Assembly: GCF_036492835.1 (NCBI RefSeq)
Contig: NZ_AP025314.1
Location: 4,010,010-4,074,009, forward strand
Length of the DNA: 64,000 nt
Direction of reading: 5' to 3'
Origin: Fulvitalea axinellae
GTDB lineage: Bacteria; Bacteroidota; Bacteroidia; Cytophagales; Cyclobacteriaceae
In this document: positions 25,409-33,833 of the stretch, one piece after another
How positions within the stretch are numbered: position 1 is the first letter of the stretch
Layout of the letters: each line of letters opens with the position of its first letter
Notes under the pieces: generated by a model
What the model saw: only the letters and a program-made list of their open reading frames with translations
Databases searched by the model: none
Told to the model about the DNA's origin: nothing
Program-made: the position numbers and the translations under genes

Positions 25409-25828
25409 ATGGGAAAGCAATCAATCGACGGCGCCACCCCCGACATAAAGGTTGTCGGGCTAGTGACGGGACTAAAAGAACACAGAGTCGCCTGGGTATT
25501 AGGCGAAAGGCTCGGAAACGGTTTCCGCAAGGAAGAAGACCTCGTTCTTGAAGAAACGGACGAAAGTTTCCACTTCTCCATTTTTTCCGGATCATACAGG
25601 CACAGAAGCCTACGTTTGATTCGAAACAAATCATACGTCGCCGGCGAACAAAACAGCTTTATCCTTCCTGAGTTAAGTAATATTGACTACTTGCTGACCT
25701 TGGAAGGGAACAATGCGGACGAGTTGGCCAAAGAAATCTGCGCCCTGTTACAGGACGACGAAAACATTCAGTTCGCGCGGCAACTAGAGACCAAAAAAAT
25801 CAGATCAAGGGAAAATCTAATATTCTGA
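25409..25828 (+). CDS. IPExxxVDY family protein
   Basis: This 139-residue cytoplasmic protein belongs to a Bacteroidota-specific family named after its motif, here FILPELSNIDYLL in place of IPExxxVDY. The family's C-terminal ending is also seen (KKIRSRENLIF). I chose the ATG at 25409. An in-frame TTG at 25313 would sit only about ten bases from the promoter's -7 box and adds residues unlike the family. It is 10 bases upstream of pyk and co-transcribed, an arrangement I recall as common in the phylum. The function is unknown. No signal peptide or membrane segment is present. Confidence 0.85.
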   Translation: MGKQSIDGATPDIKVVGLVTGLKEHRVAWVLGERLGNGFRKEEDLVLEETDESFHFSIFSGSYRHRSLRLIRNKSYVAGEQNSFILPELSNIDYLLTLEGNNADELAKEICALLQDDENIQFARQLETKKIRSRENLIF

Positions 25829-25838
25829 AACACCTTTC

Positions 25839-27275
25839 ATGAAAGAGCTAGCACAAAAGAAAACCAAAATCGTCGCCACGATCGGGCCGACTACCGAGTT
25901 TGAGGACAAGGTTAGGGAGCTTATCCTTGCGGGCCTGAACGTTGCCCGTCTGAACTTCTCGCACGGAGGCCACGACGAGCAACTCAACCGCATGAACATC
26001 GTGCGTAAGCTGAACAAGGAAATGGGAACCAATGTAGGCCTTTTGCAAGACCTTCAAGGACCAAAAATCCGTATCGGCGAGGTTGAGGACGGAGGCGTAG
26101 ACATCGTAGCCGGCGACGAGCTCACGATCACGTCTAGCCCTATGATCGGTACCAAAGACACTGTAAGCACTACGTACCAGTCGCTTACTTCTGATGTAGA
26201 AGTAGGAGACCCTATCTTGATCGACGACGGTAACTTGGAGCTCAAAGTTACTGAAAAAGGCGAAGGACAGATCAAAACCACTGTTGTTCACGGCGGTAAG
26301 CTTAAGTCTAAAAAGGGCATCAACCTGCCCGGCACTAAGCTTTCAACTCCTTCGATGACCGAAAAGGACTTGGCCGATCTCGAATTCGGTTTGGAACAAA
26401 ACGTAGACTGGGTTGCCTTGTCATTCGTTCGCGAAGCCAAGGATATCGAAGACCTTAAGGCCATCATCGCCAAAAGGGGCAAGCACACTAAAGTTGTTGC
26501 CAAAATCGAGAAGCCGGAAGCCATCGCCAATATCGACGAGATCATCGCCGCTACTGACGCCATTATGGTTGCCCGTGGAGACTTGGGCGTTGAGATCCCA
26601 ATGGAAGACGTGCCGTTGATCCAGAAAGAAATCATCAAGAAGTGTAACATGGCCGCTAAGCCGGTAATCGTTGCCACTCAGATGCTGGACAGCATGATCA
26701 ACAACCCTCGTCCAACCCGTGCGGAAGCTTCTGACGTTGCCAACGCTATCATGGACGGCGCTGACGCTGTTATGCTTTCAGGCGAAACCGCTTTCGGTTC
26801 GTACCCTAAATTGGCTGTTGAGTCAATGACGAAAATCATCCGTGTTCTCGAAGAGAAAGGAAGCATGATTTTCGACAAGAACTACGAGCTTGACAAAAAC
26901 TCTGAGACTTACAAGTACGACCGCGTATTGGCGAGCTCTGCTCGTTTGGCCAAAGACACTGAAGCCAAAGCCATCACCGGCATGTCGTTCTCGGGTTATA
27001 CAGCTTTCGGTCTTTCGCGTTTCCGCCCGTCAGCCGACATCCTTATCGTTACGGAAAACACCCATTTGCTGACTCAGTTGAGCCTTATCTGGGGCGTTAC
27101 AGGTTATCACACCGATGCTTTGGGAGACACTACTGAGAAAGCATTCCAGAAGGTGAACGAGATCATCAAAGGCGAAGAGGCTGTTGAAACTGGCGACCTT
27201 GTTGTTTCTACAGGTACAATGCCTGTTGCTCAGAAGCAGCACACTAATACTGTTCGTTTGACTACAGTCCGTTAA
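25839..27275 (+). CDS. pyk: pyruvate kinase
   Basis: Pyruvate kinase makes ATP and pyruvate from phosphoenolpyruvate, the last step of glycolysis. The 478-residue protein has the A domain with KTKIVATIGPT at its start and LNFSHGGH, the B lid domain (about 72-170), the catalytic helix segment MVARGDLGVEIPMEDVP with lysine in VAKIEKPEAI, and a C-terminal allosteric domain ending NTVRLTTVR. Its codon use seems richer in T-ending codons than the neighbours, as expected for a highly expressed gene. It follows the IPExxxVDY gene by 10 bases and ends at a very strong terminator. Confidence 0.97.
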   Translation: MKELAQKKTKIVATIGPTTEFEDKVRELILAGLNVARLNFSHGGHDEQLNRMNIVRKLNKEMGTNVGLLQDLQGPKIRIGEVEDGGVDIVAGDELTITSSPMIGTKDTVSTTYQSLTSDVEVGDPILIDDGNLELKVTEKGEGQIKTTVVHGGKLKSKKGINLPGTKLSTPSMTEKDLADLEFGLEQNVDWVALSFVREAKDIEDLKAIIAKRGKHTKVVAKIEKPEAIANIDEIIAATDAIMVARGDLGVEIPMEDVPLIQKEIIKKCNMAAKPVIVATQMLDSMINNPRPTRAEASDVANAIMDGADAVMLSGETAFGSYPKLAVESMTKIIRVLEEKGSMIFDKNYELDKNSETYKYDRVLASSARLAKDTEAKAITGMSFSGYTAFGLSRFRPSADILIVTENTHLLTQLSLIWGVTGYHTDALGDTTEKAFQKVNEIIKGEEAVETGDLVVSTGTMPVAQKQHTNTVRLTTVR

Positions 27276-27300
27276 TCCGGATTAAGTAACACCTTTTACA

Positions 27301-27340
27301 AAAAACGCCCTTCGAAAATTTTCGAAGGGCGTTTTTCTTT
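27301..27340. terminator. bidirectional terminator, perfect 36-base palindrome
   Basis: Positions 27301-27336 form an exact palindrome of two 18-base halves (AAAAACGCCCTTCGAAAA and complement). It lies between convergent pyk and the NFACT gene and can terminate both. Confidence 0.88.
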
Positions 27341-27360
27341 TATAATACCAGGGCCTCTTT

Positions 27361-28914
27361 TTAGGCTTTTTGAGGGGTGACCAATATCACGTCCTCTTTA
27401 TCGATCAAGACTTTTCCGGCTGCGGAGCCTTTTTGCTTCCTGATATATTTCCTTGGAGTTACCGTAACCGGACAAAGGCTGTCGGTTTTTCTTTTGGAAT
27501 AATAAGCCGCCACCTGCGCCGCATATTCGATCACGTCCTTCGGAAAAACTTTACCTGACTTATGTTTCAACAACACGTGTGAGCCTGTAACGTCTTTCGC
27601 ATGTAGCCAAAGGTCCTCTTTATATGAATGCCTTTGAAGCAACTCATCGTTACTTTTCGGGTTTTTACCCACCCAAAGCTCAAAACCTTTGTGGCTGAAG
27701 ACATAAAACGGCCTGGTAACCTTTTGCTGTTTCTCTTGCCCGCGCTTCACGTCTTTCTTCAGGATTTTCCGAAGCTCCCGTACCGTATTAGCTTCGTCTA
27801 TAGTCTCGAGTAATTCTTCTTGACTTAACAATTCCTCATATTTCCGCTCAAGGTTTTCGTTCAGGTTGTCCACTTCCAGTTTCTGGTTCTTGGATTTCCT
27901 GTAAAGCTCCTCGGCGTTTTTTTGGGGCGATAGCTTCGGCTTCAGTTTAATCGTTACGCTTTCGTTGGTATAAAAATTAAAAAGATCAACGGATTTTGCC
28001 CGCTCAGGCACTGCATGGAGATTTGCCATCAGCACGTCAGCCAATTCATTATACTTGACTCCGTGCTTTAATCCCGCTAGCTTTTTCTCCGCTTTCTTGA
28101 TATAGTTTTTCGTCTTGGATATCTCGGAGGTCAATCTTCTTATCGCATCGGCTCTTTCCTTTCGCAAATAATACTCCCGAGCATAAATGGAATAGAATTC
28201 CGTAATCGCCGCCGTAGGCCTTTCGGGAAGTTTCTCCGCCCCCTCTTCCGGCAAAAGGGTAAGGTAAATATCCCTTTCCGTACGCATCACCCAAAACTCA
28301 CCAGAGTCGAGAAGCCCAACAGCCTTATTTAGCAAGCTCCATTTTGCCTGAATATCAAGGTCGTCCCAACCGGAAGACTCAAGGTAAGCCTGAACTCTTT
28401 TTCCAAAAGTCGGATACAAGGCCCGCCAATCGCCGTCCGCCTCTTCAAGCGCCTTTTCGGTCCGCTCAATTGGCCTATCCAATTCCGCTAGACTCACCGA
28501 AAAATCATTCTTCAGGCTCGACTTGAATACGGAAAGCAGTTCATTTTCTTTAAAAAGAATCAGGTTTGACCTGTTGCCGTGCATTTTGAACAGCAAAGCG
28601 TAATCCTGCTCAAAAAGCAAGGCGAAAGCTCGCTCGTTCTCATATTGCCGAACTCCCGTAACCGCCAAACCCGACAATTCCCCGAAAAGATTCACGCTGT
28701 TTTTCCGGGCCCTGTGGTATTCGTCCGGAAAACTTAGGCAAGAAAAATCCCCCTGAAGCGACGCTCTAATATAAAATTCCTGATCTCCCGCGGCGCAAAA
28801 CCCCATAATCAGCTCGTCTTTGCTTTGGCTAAAACACTCAACGAGCTTCCAGCCACACAAGGTCTCCGCCAAATCCTGACTCAGACGCCTCAGAAAATAA
28901 TAATTGTTATGCAT
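27361..28914 (-). CDS. NFACT RNA-binding domain protein (RqcH/NEMF-related)
   Basis: This is a 517-residue relative of RqcH/NEMF/Tae2, proteins that bind stalled 50S subunits and, in some bacteria, add alanine tails to trapped chains. An NFACT-N-like domain opens the protein, with KMHGNRSNLILF in the position of the family's MGRHSN motif. A coiled-coil middle follows (about 260-395). The C-terminal NFACT-R domain carries LWLHAKDVTGSHVLLK, the best-conserved family block. The ATG at 28914 overlaps the stop of the upstream metallo-hydrolase gene by 8 bases. Whether this shorter form performs C-terminal tailing cannot be told from sequence. Confidence 0.85.
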   Translation of the reverse strand: MHNNYYFLRRLSQDLAETLCGWKLVECFSQSKDELIMGFCAAGDQEFYIRASLQGDFSCLSFPDEYHRARKNSVNLFGELSGLAVTGVRQYENERAFALLFEQDYALLFKMHGNRSNLILFKENELLSVFKSSLKNDFSVSLAELDRPIERTEKALEEADGDWRALYPTFGKRVQAYLESSGWDDLDIQAKWSLLNKAVGLLDSGEFWVMRTERDIYLTLLPEEGAEKLPERPTAAITEFYSIYAREYYLRKERADAIRRLTSEISKTKNYIKKAEKKLAGLKHGVKYNELADVLMANLHAVPERAKSVDLFNFYTNESVTIKLKPKLSPQKNAEELYRKSKNQKLEVDNLNENLERKYEELLSQEELLETIDEANTVRELRKILKKDVKRGQEKQQKVTRPFYVFSHKGFELWVGKNPKSNDELLQRHSYKEDLWLHAKDVTGSHVLLKHKSGKVFPKDVIEYAAQVAAYYSKRKTDSLCPVTVTPRKYIRKQKGSAAGKVLIDKEDVILVTPQKA

Positions 28915-29677
28915 GTTCAATCTTCACTTTAAGTCCGTCATAAGCCAACTCCACTCCCATCGGCAATCTGGCCGATTCTTCCAGATGACGCCCCAGCATG
29001 TGGCTAATATGCGTAATATAGGCTTGTTTCGGATTCACTTCTTTAATAAAAGTCAAAGCCTGGGCCAGCGTAAAATGTGACGGATGCTCTTCTTTTCTCA
29101 ATCCGTTAATCACCAGCACTTCGGCGTTTCTGGCCTTATCCATTTCCTCCGGACAAATCGTCTTGGCGTCGGTGATATAAACGAAATCCTTTATCCGAAA
29201 ACCGAAAACCGGCATATTGCCATGGCTTACCTCTATCGGAGTCACTTCAAGACCTTCCACTTCGAATTTCTCATTCCTGATTTCTACTGGGTCAATCCTA
29301 GGCGCTCCTTTATAGCCTTTTGGCTCAAAAATGTACGGAAATTCTCTCTGTAAGCAATCCAGCACTGTGTTACGGGCATAAACAGGAATACTTTTATTCA
29401 AGCTAAAATTATAGCCCCGGACATCGTCCAAACCCGCGACGTGGTCTTTGTGCTCGTGCGTGAACAAAATTGCGTCCACATCGCCAATTCGCTCCCGCAA
29501 TACCTGTTGCCTAAAGTCCGGGCCCGTGTCCACCACCAAGCTTTTTCCGTCCACTTCAATATGGATGGAAGTCCTTAAGCGGGTATCCCGAAAATCCATC
29601 GAAGAACATACCTTGCAGGAGCAGTTGATAACCGGCACACCCTGCGATGTACCTGTACCCAAAAACGTTACGACCAC
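28907..29677 (-). CDS. MBL-fold metallo-hydrolase (PhnP-like)
   Basis: This 256-residue metallo-beta-lactamase-fold hydrolase opens VTFLGTGTSQGVPVINCSC. The dinuclear metal motif is THEHKDH (His74, His76, Asp78, His79), with further ligands in HGNMPVF, TDAKTI and THISHMLG. A cysteine cluster (Cys19, Cys21, Cys24) resembles the structural zinc site of PhnP-type cyclic phosphodiesterases. The start is GTG at 29677; no ATG is available upstream in frame before a poor stretch. It is translationally coupled to the NFACT gene. Substrate unknown, with cyclic phosphate diesters or RNA ends as possibilities. Confidence 0.82.
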   Translation of the reverse strand: MVVTFLGTGTSQGVPVINCSCKVCSSMDFRDTRLRTSIHIEVDGKSLVVDTGPDFRQQVLRERIGDVDAILFTHEHKDHVAGLDDVRGYNFSLNKSIPVYARNTVLDCLQREFPYIFEPKGYKGAPRIDPVEIRNEKFEVEGLEVTPIEVSHGNMPVFGFRIKDFVYITDAKTICPEEMDKARNAEVLVINGLRKEEHPSHFTLAQALTFIKEVNPKQAYITHISHMLGRHLEESARLPMGVELAYDGLKVKIEHA

Positions 29678-29728
29678 TTGTTGAGATTTTTTAAAGTTGA
29701 ATGGAAAACCGTCGGAAGGTCCCGGAAC

Positions 29729-29989
29729 TTAACCCCTAATCTTTGAGAGCAAAGCTAAACTATCCTTGTTCAGTTTGTCCGTATCGAAATCAAGATCCTT
29801 CAGGATATCTACCAAGCAATTCACTTTCCCGTCCAGGGAATAATACTTATTCACCACCACCACACGCTGCGATTTCAAAACACAATAGCCGGATTTGAAA
29901 TTCCCTTTTTCGTACCGTAATATGAAATCTGACTCAGCGAATATATCCTCCAGTTTGGTGAGGTTTCCTTTTGTAGGCCTTATGCTCAT
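29729..29989 (-). CDS. conserved small hypothetical protein
   Basis: The 86-residue protein begins MSIRPTKGNLTKLEDIFAES and has a tyrosine-rich centre (RYEKGNFKSGYCVLKS, then VVVVNKYYSLDGK) and a helical C-terminus. I recall closely similar short proteins in other Cytophagales, but no function is known. It is 51 bases upstream of the metallo-hydrolase gene on the same strand and may share its transcript. It has no signal peptide. The pattern of a beta hairpin followed by helices could be a small regulatory or RNA-binding fold, which is speculation. Confidence 0.65.
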   Translation of the reverse strand: MSIRPTKGNLTKLEDIFAESDFILRYEKGNFKSGYCVLKSQRVVVVNKYYSLDGKVNCLVDILKDLDFDTDKLNKDSLALLSKIRG

Positions 29990-30137
29990 TGTCTTTTTTG
30001 CTGAACACGCAATATAAGAAATCGCACAGACACTCAGGATATGAATTCTTAGGAAGAGAATAGGTTTGGCAACAGCAGACGAAAAAGTAGAGGAAACTGT
30101 TTCCCCAACAAAAAAATGGGACGGGAATATCGGGAAA

Positions 30138-30169
30138 AGAAAAGAGCAGTCATTTAACTGCTCTTTTCT
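30138..30169 (-). terminator. intrinsic terminator of the H1-like gene
   Basis: A perfect 13-base stem (AGAAAAGAGCAGT and complement) has a 6-base loop. It lies immediately after the H1-like stop codon on the minus strand. Confidence 0.75.
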
Positions 30170-30171
30170 TG

Positions 30172-30369
30172 TCAGGCTTGGGAAGCAACTTTTGTCGAAT
30201 CGTTCTTCACCTCCTGTATTTCCTTACGGATTTCCTGAGCCAAATTCTTCAGTTCCTGCATTCCTTTTCTTACCCTTGTTCCCGCAGCTTGGTTGTCTTT
30301 TTCATAAAACTTGCGGAAATCGGTTTCCAAAGAAAGGACTAGATCCCTGATCTCGTCAAAACGTTTCAT
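30172..30369 (-). CDS. histone H1-like (Hc1-type) small protein
   Basis: This 65-residue helical protein begins MKRFDEIRDLVLSLETDFRK and contains NQAAGTRVRKGMQELKNLAQ, the typical core of the short histone-H1-like proteins of Bacteroidota. Unlike chlamydial Hc1 it lacks a long lysine-rich tail. I chose the ATG at 30369, since the 25 residues that could be added upstream are unlike the family. It has its own terminator. A role in DNA compaction is assumed from the family name only. Confidence 0.82.
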   Translation of the reverse strand: MKRFDEIRDLVLSLETDFRKFYEKDNQAAGTRVRKGMQELKNLAQEIRKEIQEVKNDSTKVASQA

Positions 30370-30588
30370 TCTCCAATATTTAAGGTTGCCAATAAAAACT
30401 ATTGCTTTAATTGGAGCAATATAAATATTTTTTTTAAAAAACAAGCGAATGAGCCTCCCTCAAAAGGATTTTGCTCAGAATCTCTTAATAATTGGGTAAA
30501 ATATGCGCAATAAGACATGTTTCATAAACTAAACTTTCGGATGTTATGAATCTAAATGACTGTGATCATGCGAATAGTTGAGCGCCAT

Positions 30589-30614
30589 CAAAAAAACACC
30601 CCGAAGGGTGTTTT
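30589..30614 (-). terminator. intrinsic terminator of the GIN-domain gene
   Basis: A perfect 9-base stem (AAAACACCC and complement) with a CGAA loop ends on the minus strand in six or more T. It is about 50 bases past the stop codon at 30662. Confidence 0.82.
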
Positions 30615-30661
30615 CTATTTTTAGATCTCGATTGAGTTCCTATACAATTGAAGCTTTTAAA

Positions 30662-31360
30662 CTAGATAGCCCGTGCGGAAGAGGCACCGCTTTTGTCGAC
30701 AGAAAAACGTTCCGGCTTACCTTTGTATTTCAACACAGAAGCGCCCGACGCCTCTATATCCAACGACTTGCGAACATTGACTTTGGCCACAGAAGCTCCG
30801 CTTAGCTCACCTTCCATATTATCGCACTCCATCTCCAGCATATTGCACGAAGAAGCTCCCGACAGGTCTACCTCAACATTTTTCACTCTTCCTGACAACG
30901 AAACCGACGAGGCTCCCGAAGCATCCATTTCAAGCTTTGTCGCATTTAAAGACAGAGTCAATCTGCTTGCGCCCGAAACATCCAGCTCAAAATTGGTGGC
31001 TTTTATTCTTTCGCCGGACTTTATTGTCGAAGCGCCGGACGCCTGCAGAGCTTTCAAATTTCTGTACGCAATTTTAACATGGATAGTCCCTGTGCTTTTA
31101 TTTCTCCACTTCCAATTCTTGTTATCAAAACGCACTGTAAGACGATCTCCACTGACATCCACAACCACCTTTTCCAAATCATCCTCATCGCCAGAAAGGC
31201 TCACTTTGGGAGAACCGCTAACCAACGTTACCTTAAAAGGCCCCGCAATTTTTATTGACGAAAAATCACTGACCTTAACATCCTTATCTTCCGCACAAGC
31301 AACACCTGTCACCAATACGGCCAAAAGCAATAGACAAAAAGTAGACGCTATTCGTTTCAT
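30662..31360 (-). CDS. secreted head-GIN-domain (DUF2807) protein
   Basis: This 232-residue exported protein has a signal peptide (residues 1-22, ending TGVACA). The cysteine near its end could instead mark a lipoprotein. The rest is a right-handed beta-helix-like head-GIN domain made of short strands punctuated by a repeated SGAS turn, seen about eight times (for example QASGAST, DVSGASR, DASGASS, DLSGASS, GELSGAS, EASGAS, DKSGASS). It opens FSSIKIAGPFKVTLVSG, the family start. Such proteins are abundant in Bacteroidota, and surface or adhesion roles are proposed but not shown. It is monocistronic. Confidence 0.85.
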   Translation of the reverse strand: MKRIASTFCLLLLAVLVTGVACAEDKDVKVSDFSSIKIAGPFKVTLVSGSPKVSLSGDEDDLEKVVVDVSGDRLTVRFDNKNWKWRNKSTGTIHVKIAYRNLKALQASGASTIKSGERIKATNFELDVSGASRLTLSLNATKLEMDASGASSVSLSGRVKNVEVDLSGASSCNMLEMECDNMEGELSGASVAKVNVRKSLDIEASGASVLKYKGKPERFSVDKSGASSARAI

Positions 31361-31431
31361 ATCTTTAATGGTTTTGTTTTTTCGAAAGACCGGACAAATT
31401 TACAAGGGTTGCACAACTCCATTATTTTATC

Positions 31432-31465
31432 GAAAAAAAAAGCGCGAGGCCTAAACCCCGCGCTT
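31432..31465 (-). terminator. intrinsic terminator of rny
   Basis: The stem AAGCGCG...CGCGCTT, extended inward by GG/CC, has an A-run on its left flank that becomes a long T-run on the minus strand. It is 22 bases past the rny stop. Confidence 0.82.
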
Positions 31466-31487
31466 CTCCATCTTCGATTATATTCTA

Positions 31488-33053
31488 TTATTTGGCGTAA
31501 GAAACCGAACGTTTCTCACGAATAACCGTCACTTTAATCTGGCCCGGATACTGCATGTCTTTCTCGATTTTTTGAGAAATGTCAAACGCAATAGTTTCAG
31601 CCTTATCATCCGTTACCGAATCGGCGTCTACCATCACCCTCAACTCGCGACCGGCCTGAATAGCGAAACACTTGTTTACGCCATCGAAGCTCAAAGCAAG
31701 CTCCTCCAGCTCTCGGAGACGTTGGATGTATGACTCCATCACCTCGCGTCGAGCGCCCGGTCGAGATCCCGAAATGGCATCGCAAGCCTGGATAATCGGC
31801 GCGATAAGTGTAGTCATTTCCACCTCGTCGTGGTGAGCGCCAATGGCGTTGCAAACGTCAGGATGCTCTTTGTATTTTTTGGCGAGCTCCATACCGAGCA
31901 CCGCATGCGGCAACTCCGGCTCCTCCGGCCAAACTTTTCCGATATCATGCAAGAGACCGGCCCGTTTCGCCTGTTTCGGGTTCAAGCCCAATTCCGAAGC
32001 CATGGTGGCGCAAAGCTTAGCCACTTCACGAGAGTGCTGTAACAAGTTCTGCCCGTAAGACGAACGGAAGCGCATACGCCCTACCATCTTGATTAACTCA
32101 GGGTGCAAACCGTGGATTCCGAGATCGATAACCGTTCTTTCCCCGATTTCTACGATCTCTTCCTCGATATTCTTGGTAGTTTTCGCCACCACTTCCTCGA
32201 TTCTGGCCGGGTGGATTCTACCGTCAGCCACAAGGCGGTGCAACGAAAGTCTGGCGATTTCCCTTCTCACAGGATCAAAGCCCGAGATAATAATCGCTTC
32301 CGGAGTATCGTCAACGATAATCTCAACTCCCGTAGCCGCTTCGAGAGCACGGATATTCCGTCCTTCCCTACCGATAATCTTACCTTTGATATCGTCGCTT
32401 TCGATGTTGAAAATCGAAACGCAGTTTTCGATAGCATGTTCGGTGGCTGTACGCTGGATGGTTTGGATAACGACTTTCTTAGCGTTTTTGGTCGCCGTCA
32501 TCTTCGCCTCTTCCATAATGTTTTTGATGTGTGACGCAGCCATCGTTTTGGCTTCGTCTTTCAGGGAATCCACAAGCTGATTACGGGCTTCGTCAACGGA
32601 AAGACCCGCAATAGCCTCAAGAAGGCCACGCTCTTTGAGAATAAGTGCTTCCAAGGTCTCTTTTTCATCCTTGACATCGGAAAGTTCCTGATCCAAGTCC
32701 GCCGACTTCCGCTGGACTTCCTGGTCCTTTTTCTTCGCCTCCTCAAGCATTTTGTTGAGTTTGGCGTCCTTTTGCTTTCCTTTATTCTCAAGCTGGGAGA
32801 GTTGGTTTTTTCTCTTCCCTACCTCTTTTTCGAAATCGCTCTTCATGCGAAGGTATTTTTCCTTCGCCTCATGGATTTTCTCTTTCTTTACCGCATCGGC
32901 GGAAACCCTTGCCTCCTTTATGATCAAGTCGGCTTTTTCGCTGGCGTCTATCTCTTGTTGCTTGAACACTTGGCGCAAGAGAAACCTTCCCAACACGACC
33001 CCTATGACCAAGGCAAACGAAAAAGTCGCCCCATAATATAAAATTTCCATCAT
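31488..33053 (-). CDS. rny: ribonuclease Y
   Basis: RNase Y is a membrane-anchored endoribonuclease that starts mRNA decay in bacteria lacking RNase E or using both. The 521-residue protein has one N-terminal membrane helix (residues about 5-25), a long charged coiled coil (30-190), a KH domain with KGKIIGREGRNIRALE, and an HD domain with GLLHDIGKVW and GAHHDEVE. It ends in VTVIREKRSVSYAK. It is the last gene of the pheT, coiled-coil, zapA, rny run on the minus strand. A second ATG directly follows the first. Confidence 0.96.
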   Translation of the reverse strand: MMEILYYGATFSFALVIGVVLGRFLLRQVFKQQEIDASEKADLIIKEARVSADAVKKEKIHEAKEKYLRMKSDFEKEVGKRKNQLSQLENKGKQKDAKLNKMLEEAKKKDQEVQRKSADLDQELSDVKDEKETLEALILKERGLLEAIAGLSVDEARNQLVDSLKDEAKTMAASHIKNIMEEAKMTATKNAKKVVIQTIQRTATEHAIENCVSIFNIESDDIKGKIIGREGRNIRALEAATGVEIIVDDTPEAIIISGFDPVRREIARLSLHRLVADGRIHPARIEEVVAKTTKNIEEEIVEIGERTVIDLGIHGLHPELIKMVGRMRFRSSYGQNLLQHSREVAKLCATMASELGLNPKQAKRAGLLHDIGKVWPEEPELPHAVLGMELAKKYKEHPDVCNAIGAHHDEVEMTTLIAPIIQACDAISGSRPGARREVMESYIQRLRELEELALSFDGVNKCFAIQAGRELRVMVDADSVTDDKAETIAFDISQKIEKDMQYPGQIKVTVIREKRSVSYAK

Positions 33054-33141
33054 TGTTTACTTTATATAGCTGAAACAATGAGCGGAAATCACGCTATACC
33101 AGAGCCAAAAATAAATGCCACCGAAATACCTTATACTTCCA

Positions 33142-33429
33142 TCATGACAGTGACTCGTTTAAAAGACCGTCCCATTGGTCAAGCTTCTCAGAAATCATGT
33201 CTTCTGAAGCACGGATAGCCTCTTCACGGCGTCTCGACTGCACCAGATAGTCAAAAGCTATCATGGCCAGCAAGTCCTGCCGGTCGTCGAGCCTAAAGCG
33301 ACGCTTCAGCTCCTTCAGCTTTTCGTTCAGCTCTTTCCCTGCGTTCCGGATCATCTCCTCGTCCTCGGGCCTCACTTTCATAGGGTATTCCCTATCCGCA
33401 ATCTTCAGTTTTATAGACAGTTCTCCCAT
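33142..33429 (-). CDS. zapA: cell division protein ZapA
   Basis: ZapA promotes FtsZ bundling at mid-cell. The 95-residue protein has the N-terminal beta-hairpin and helix (LSIKLKIADREYPMKVRPE) followed by a long coiled-coil helix, as in the family. It lies 16 bases downstream of a coiled-coil gene and 88 bases upstream of rny. The cluster pheT-coiled coil-zapA-rny is familiar in Bacteroidota. Confidence 0.9.
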   Translation of the reverse strand: MGELSIKLKIADREYPMKVRPEDEEMIRNAGKELNEKLKELKRRFRLDDRQDLLAMIAFDYLVQSRRREEAIRASEDMISEKLDQWDGLLNESLS

Positions 33430-33445
33430 ATAAGGAAATTCGGCT

Positions 33446-33742
33446 TTATCTGCTCAGGTGTATCACACACCTGTCGATTTCATTGATGTAATCATCGATC
33501 AAAGCTTTCAGCTCAGAAGTATCGGTGTTTCCCACCCCGACATTACTTACAATAGTACTAATATTTATTTTATTTTGAAAATCATCAAGCTCTCTTTCCT
33601 TTACTTCAATGACCGAACTGAGACGGGACGTTTCCTGCTTCAGCGCTTCGTTTTCCTTTCTGAGCGTGTTATTATCCGCCACAAGCCGCTTCAGTTTCTT
33701 GTCCAGTCGCTCAAGCCGCTCTGCCAATTGATCATATCTCAT
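33446..33742 (-). CDS. short coiled-coil protein, ZapB-like in shape
   Basis: The 98-residue cytoplasmic protein has residues 1-60 forming a continuous heptad coiled coil (for example LAERLERLDKKLKRLVADN). Its C-terminal part ends SELKALIDDYINEIDRCVIHL. It directly precedes zapA, which suggests a joint role in division. In size and coiled-coil content it recalls ZapB, but sequence likeness to ZapB cannot be claimed. It is conserved by position in relatives. Confidence 0.75.
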   Translation of the reverse strand: MRYDQLAERLERLDKKLKRLVADNNTLRKENEALKQETSRLSSVIEVKERELDDFQNKINISTIVSNVGVGNTDTSELKALIDDYINEIDRCVIHLSR

Positions 33743-33833
33743 AAAAAAGGATTGTTAAAAAGCCTCCGACGCCCGGAAGAGACTTCCGGGCGTCCAGCCT
33801 GTCATTTAAAATGAGGCTTATAATGTGATTTTT

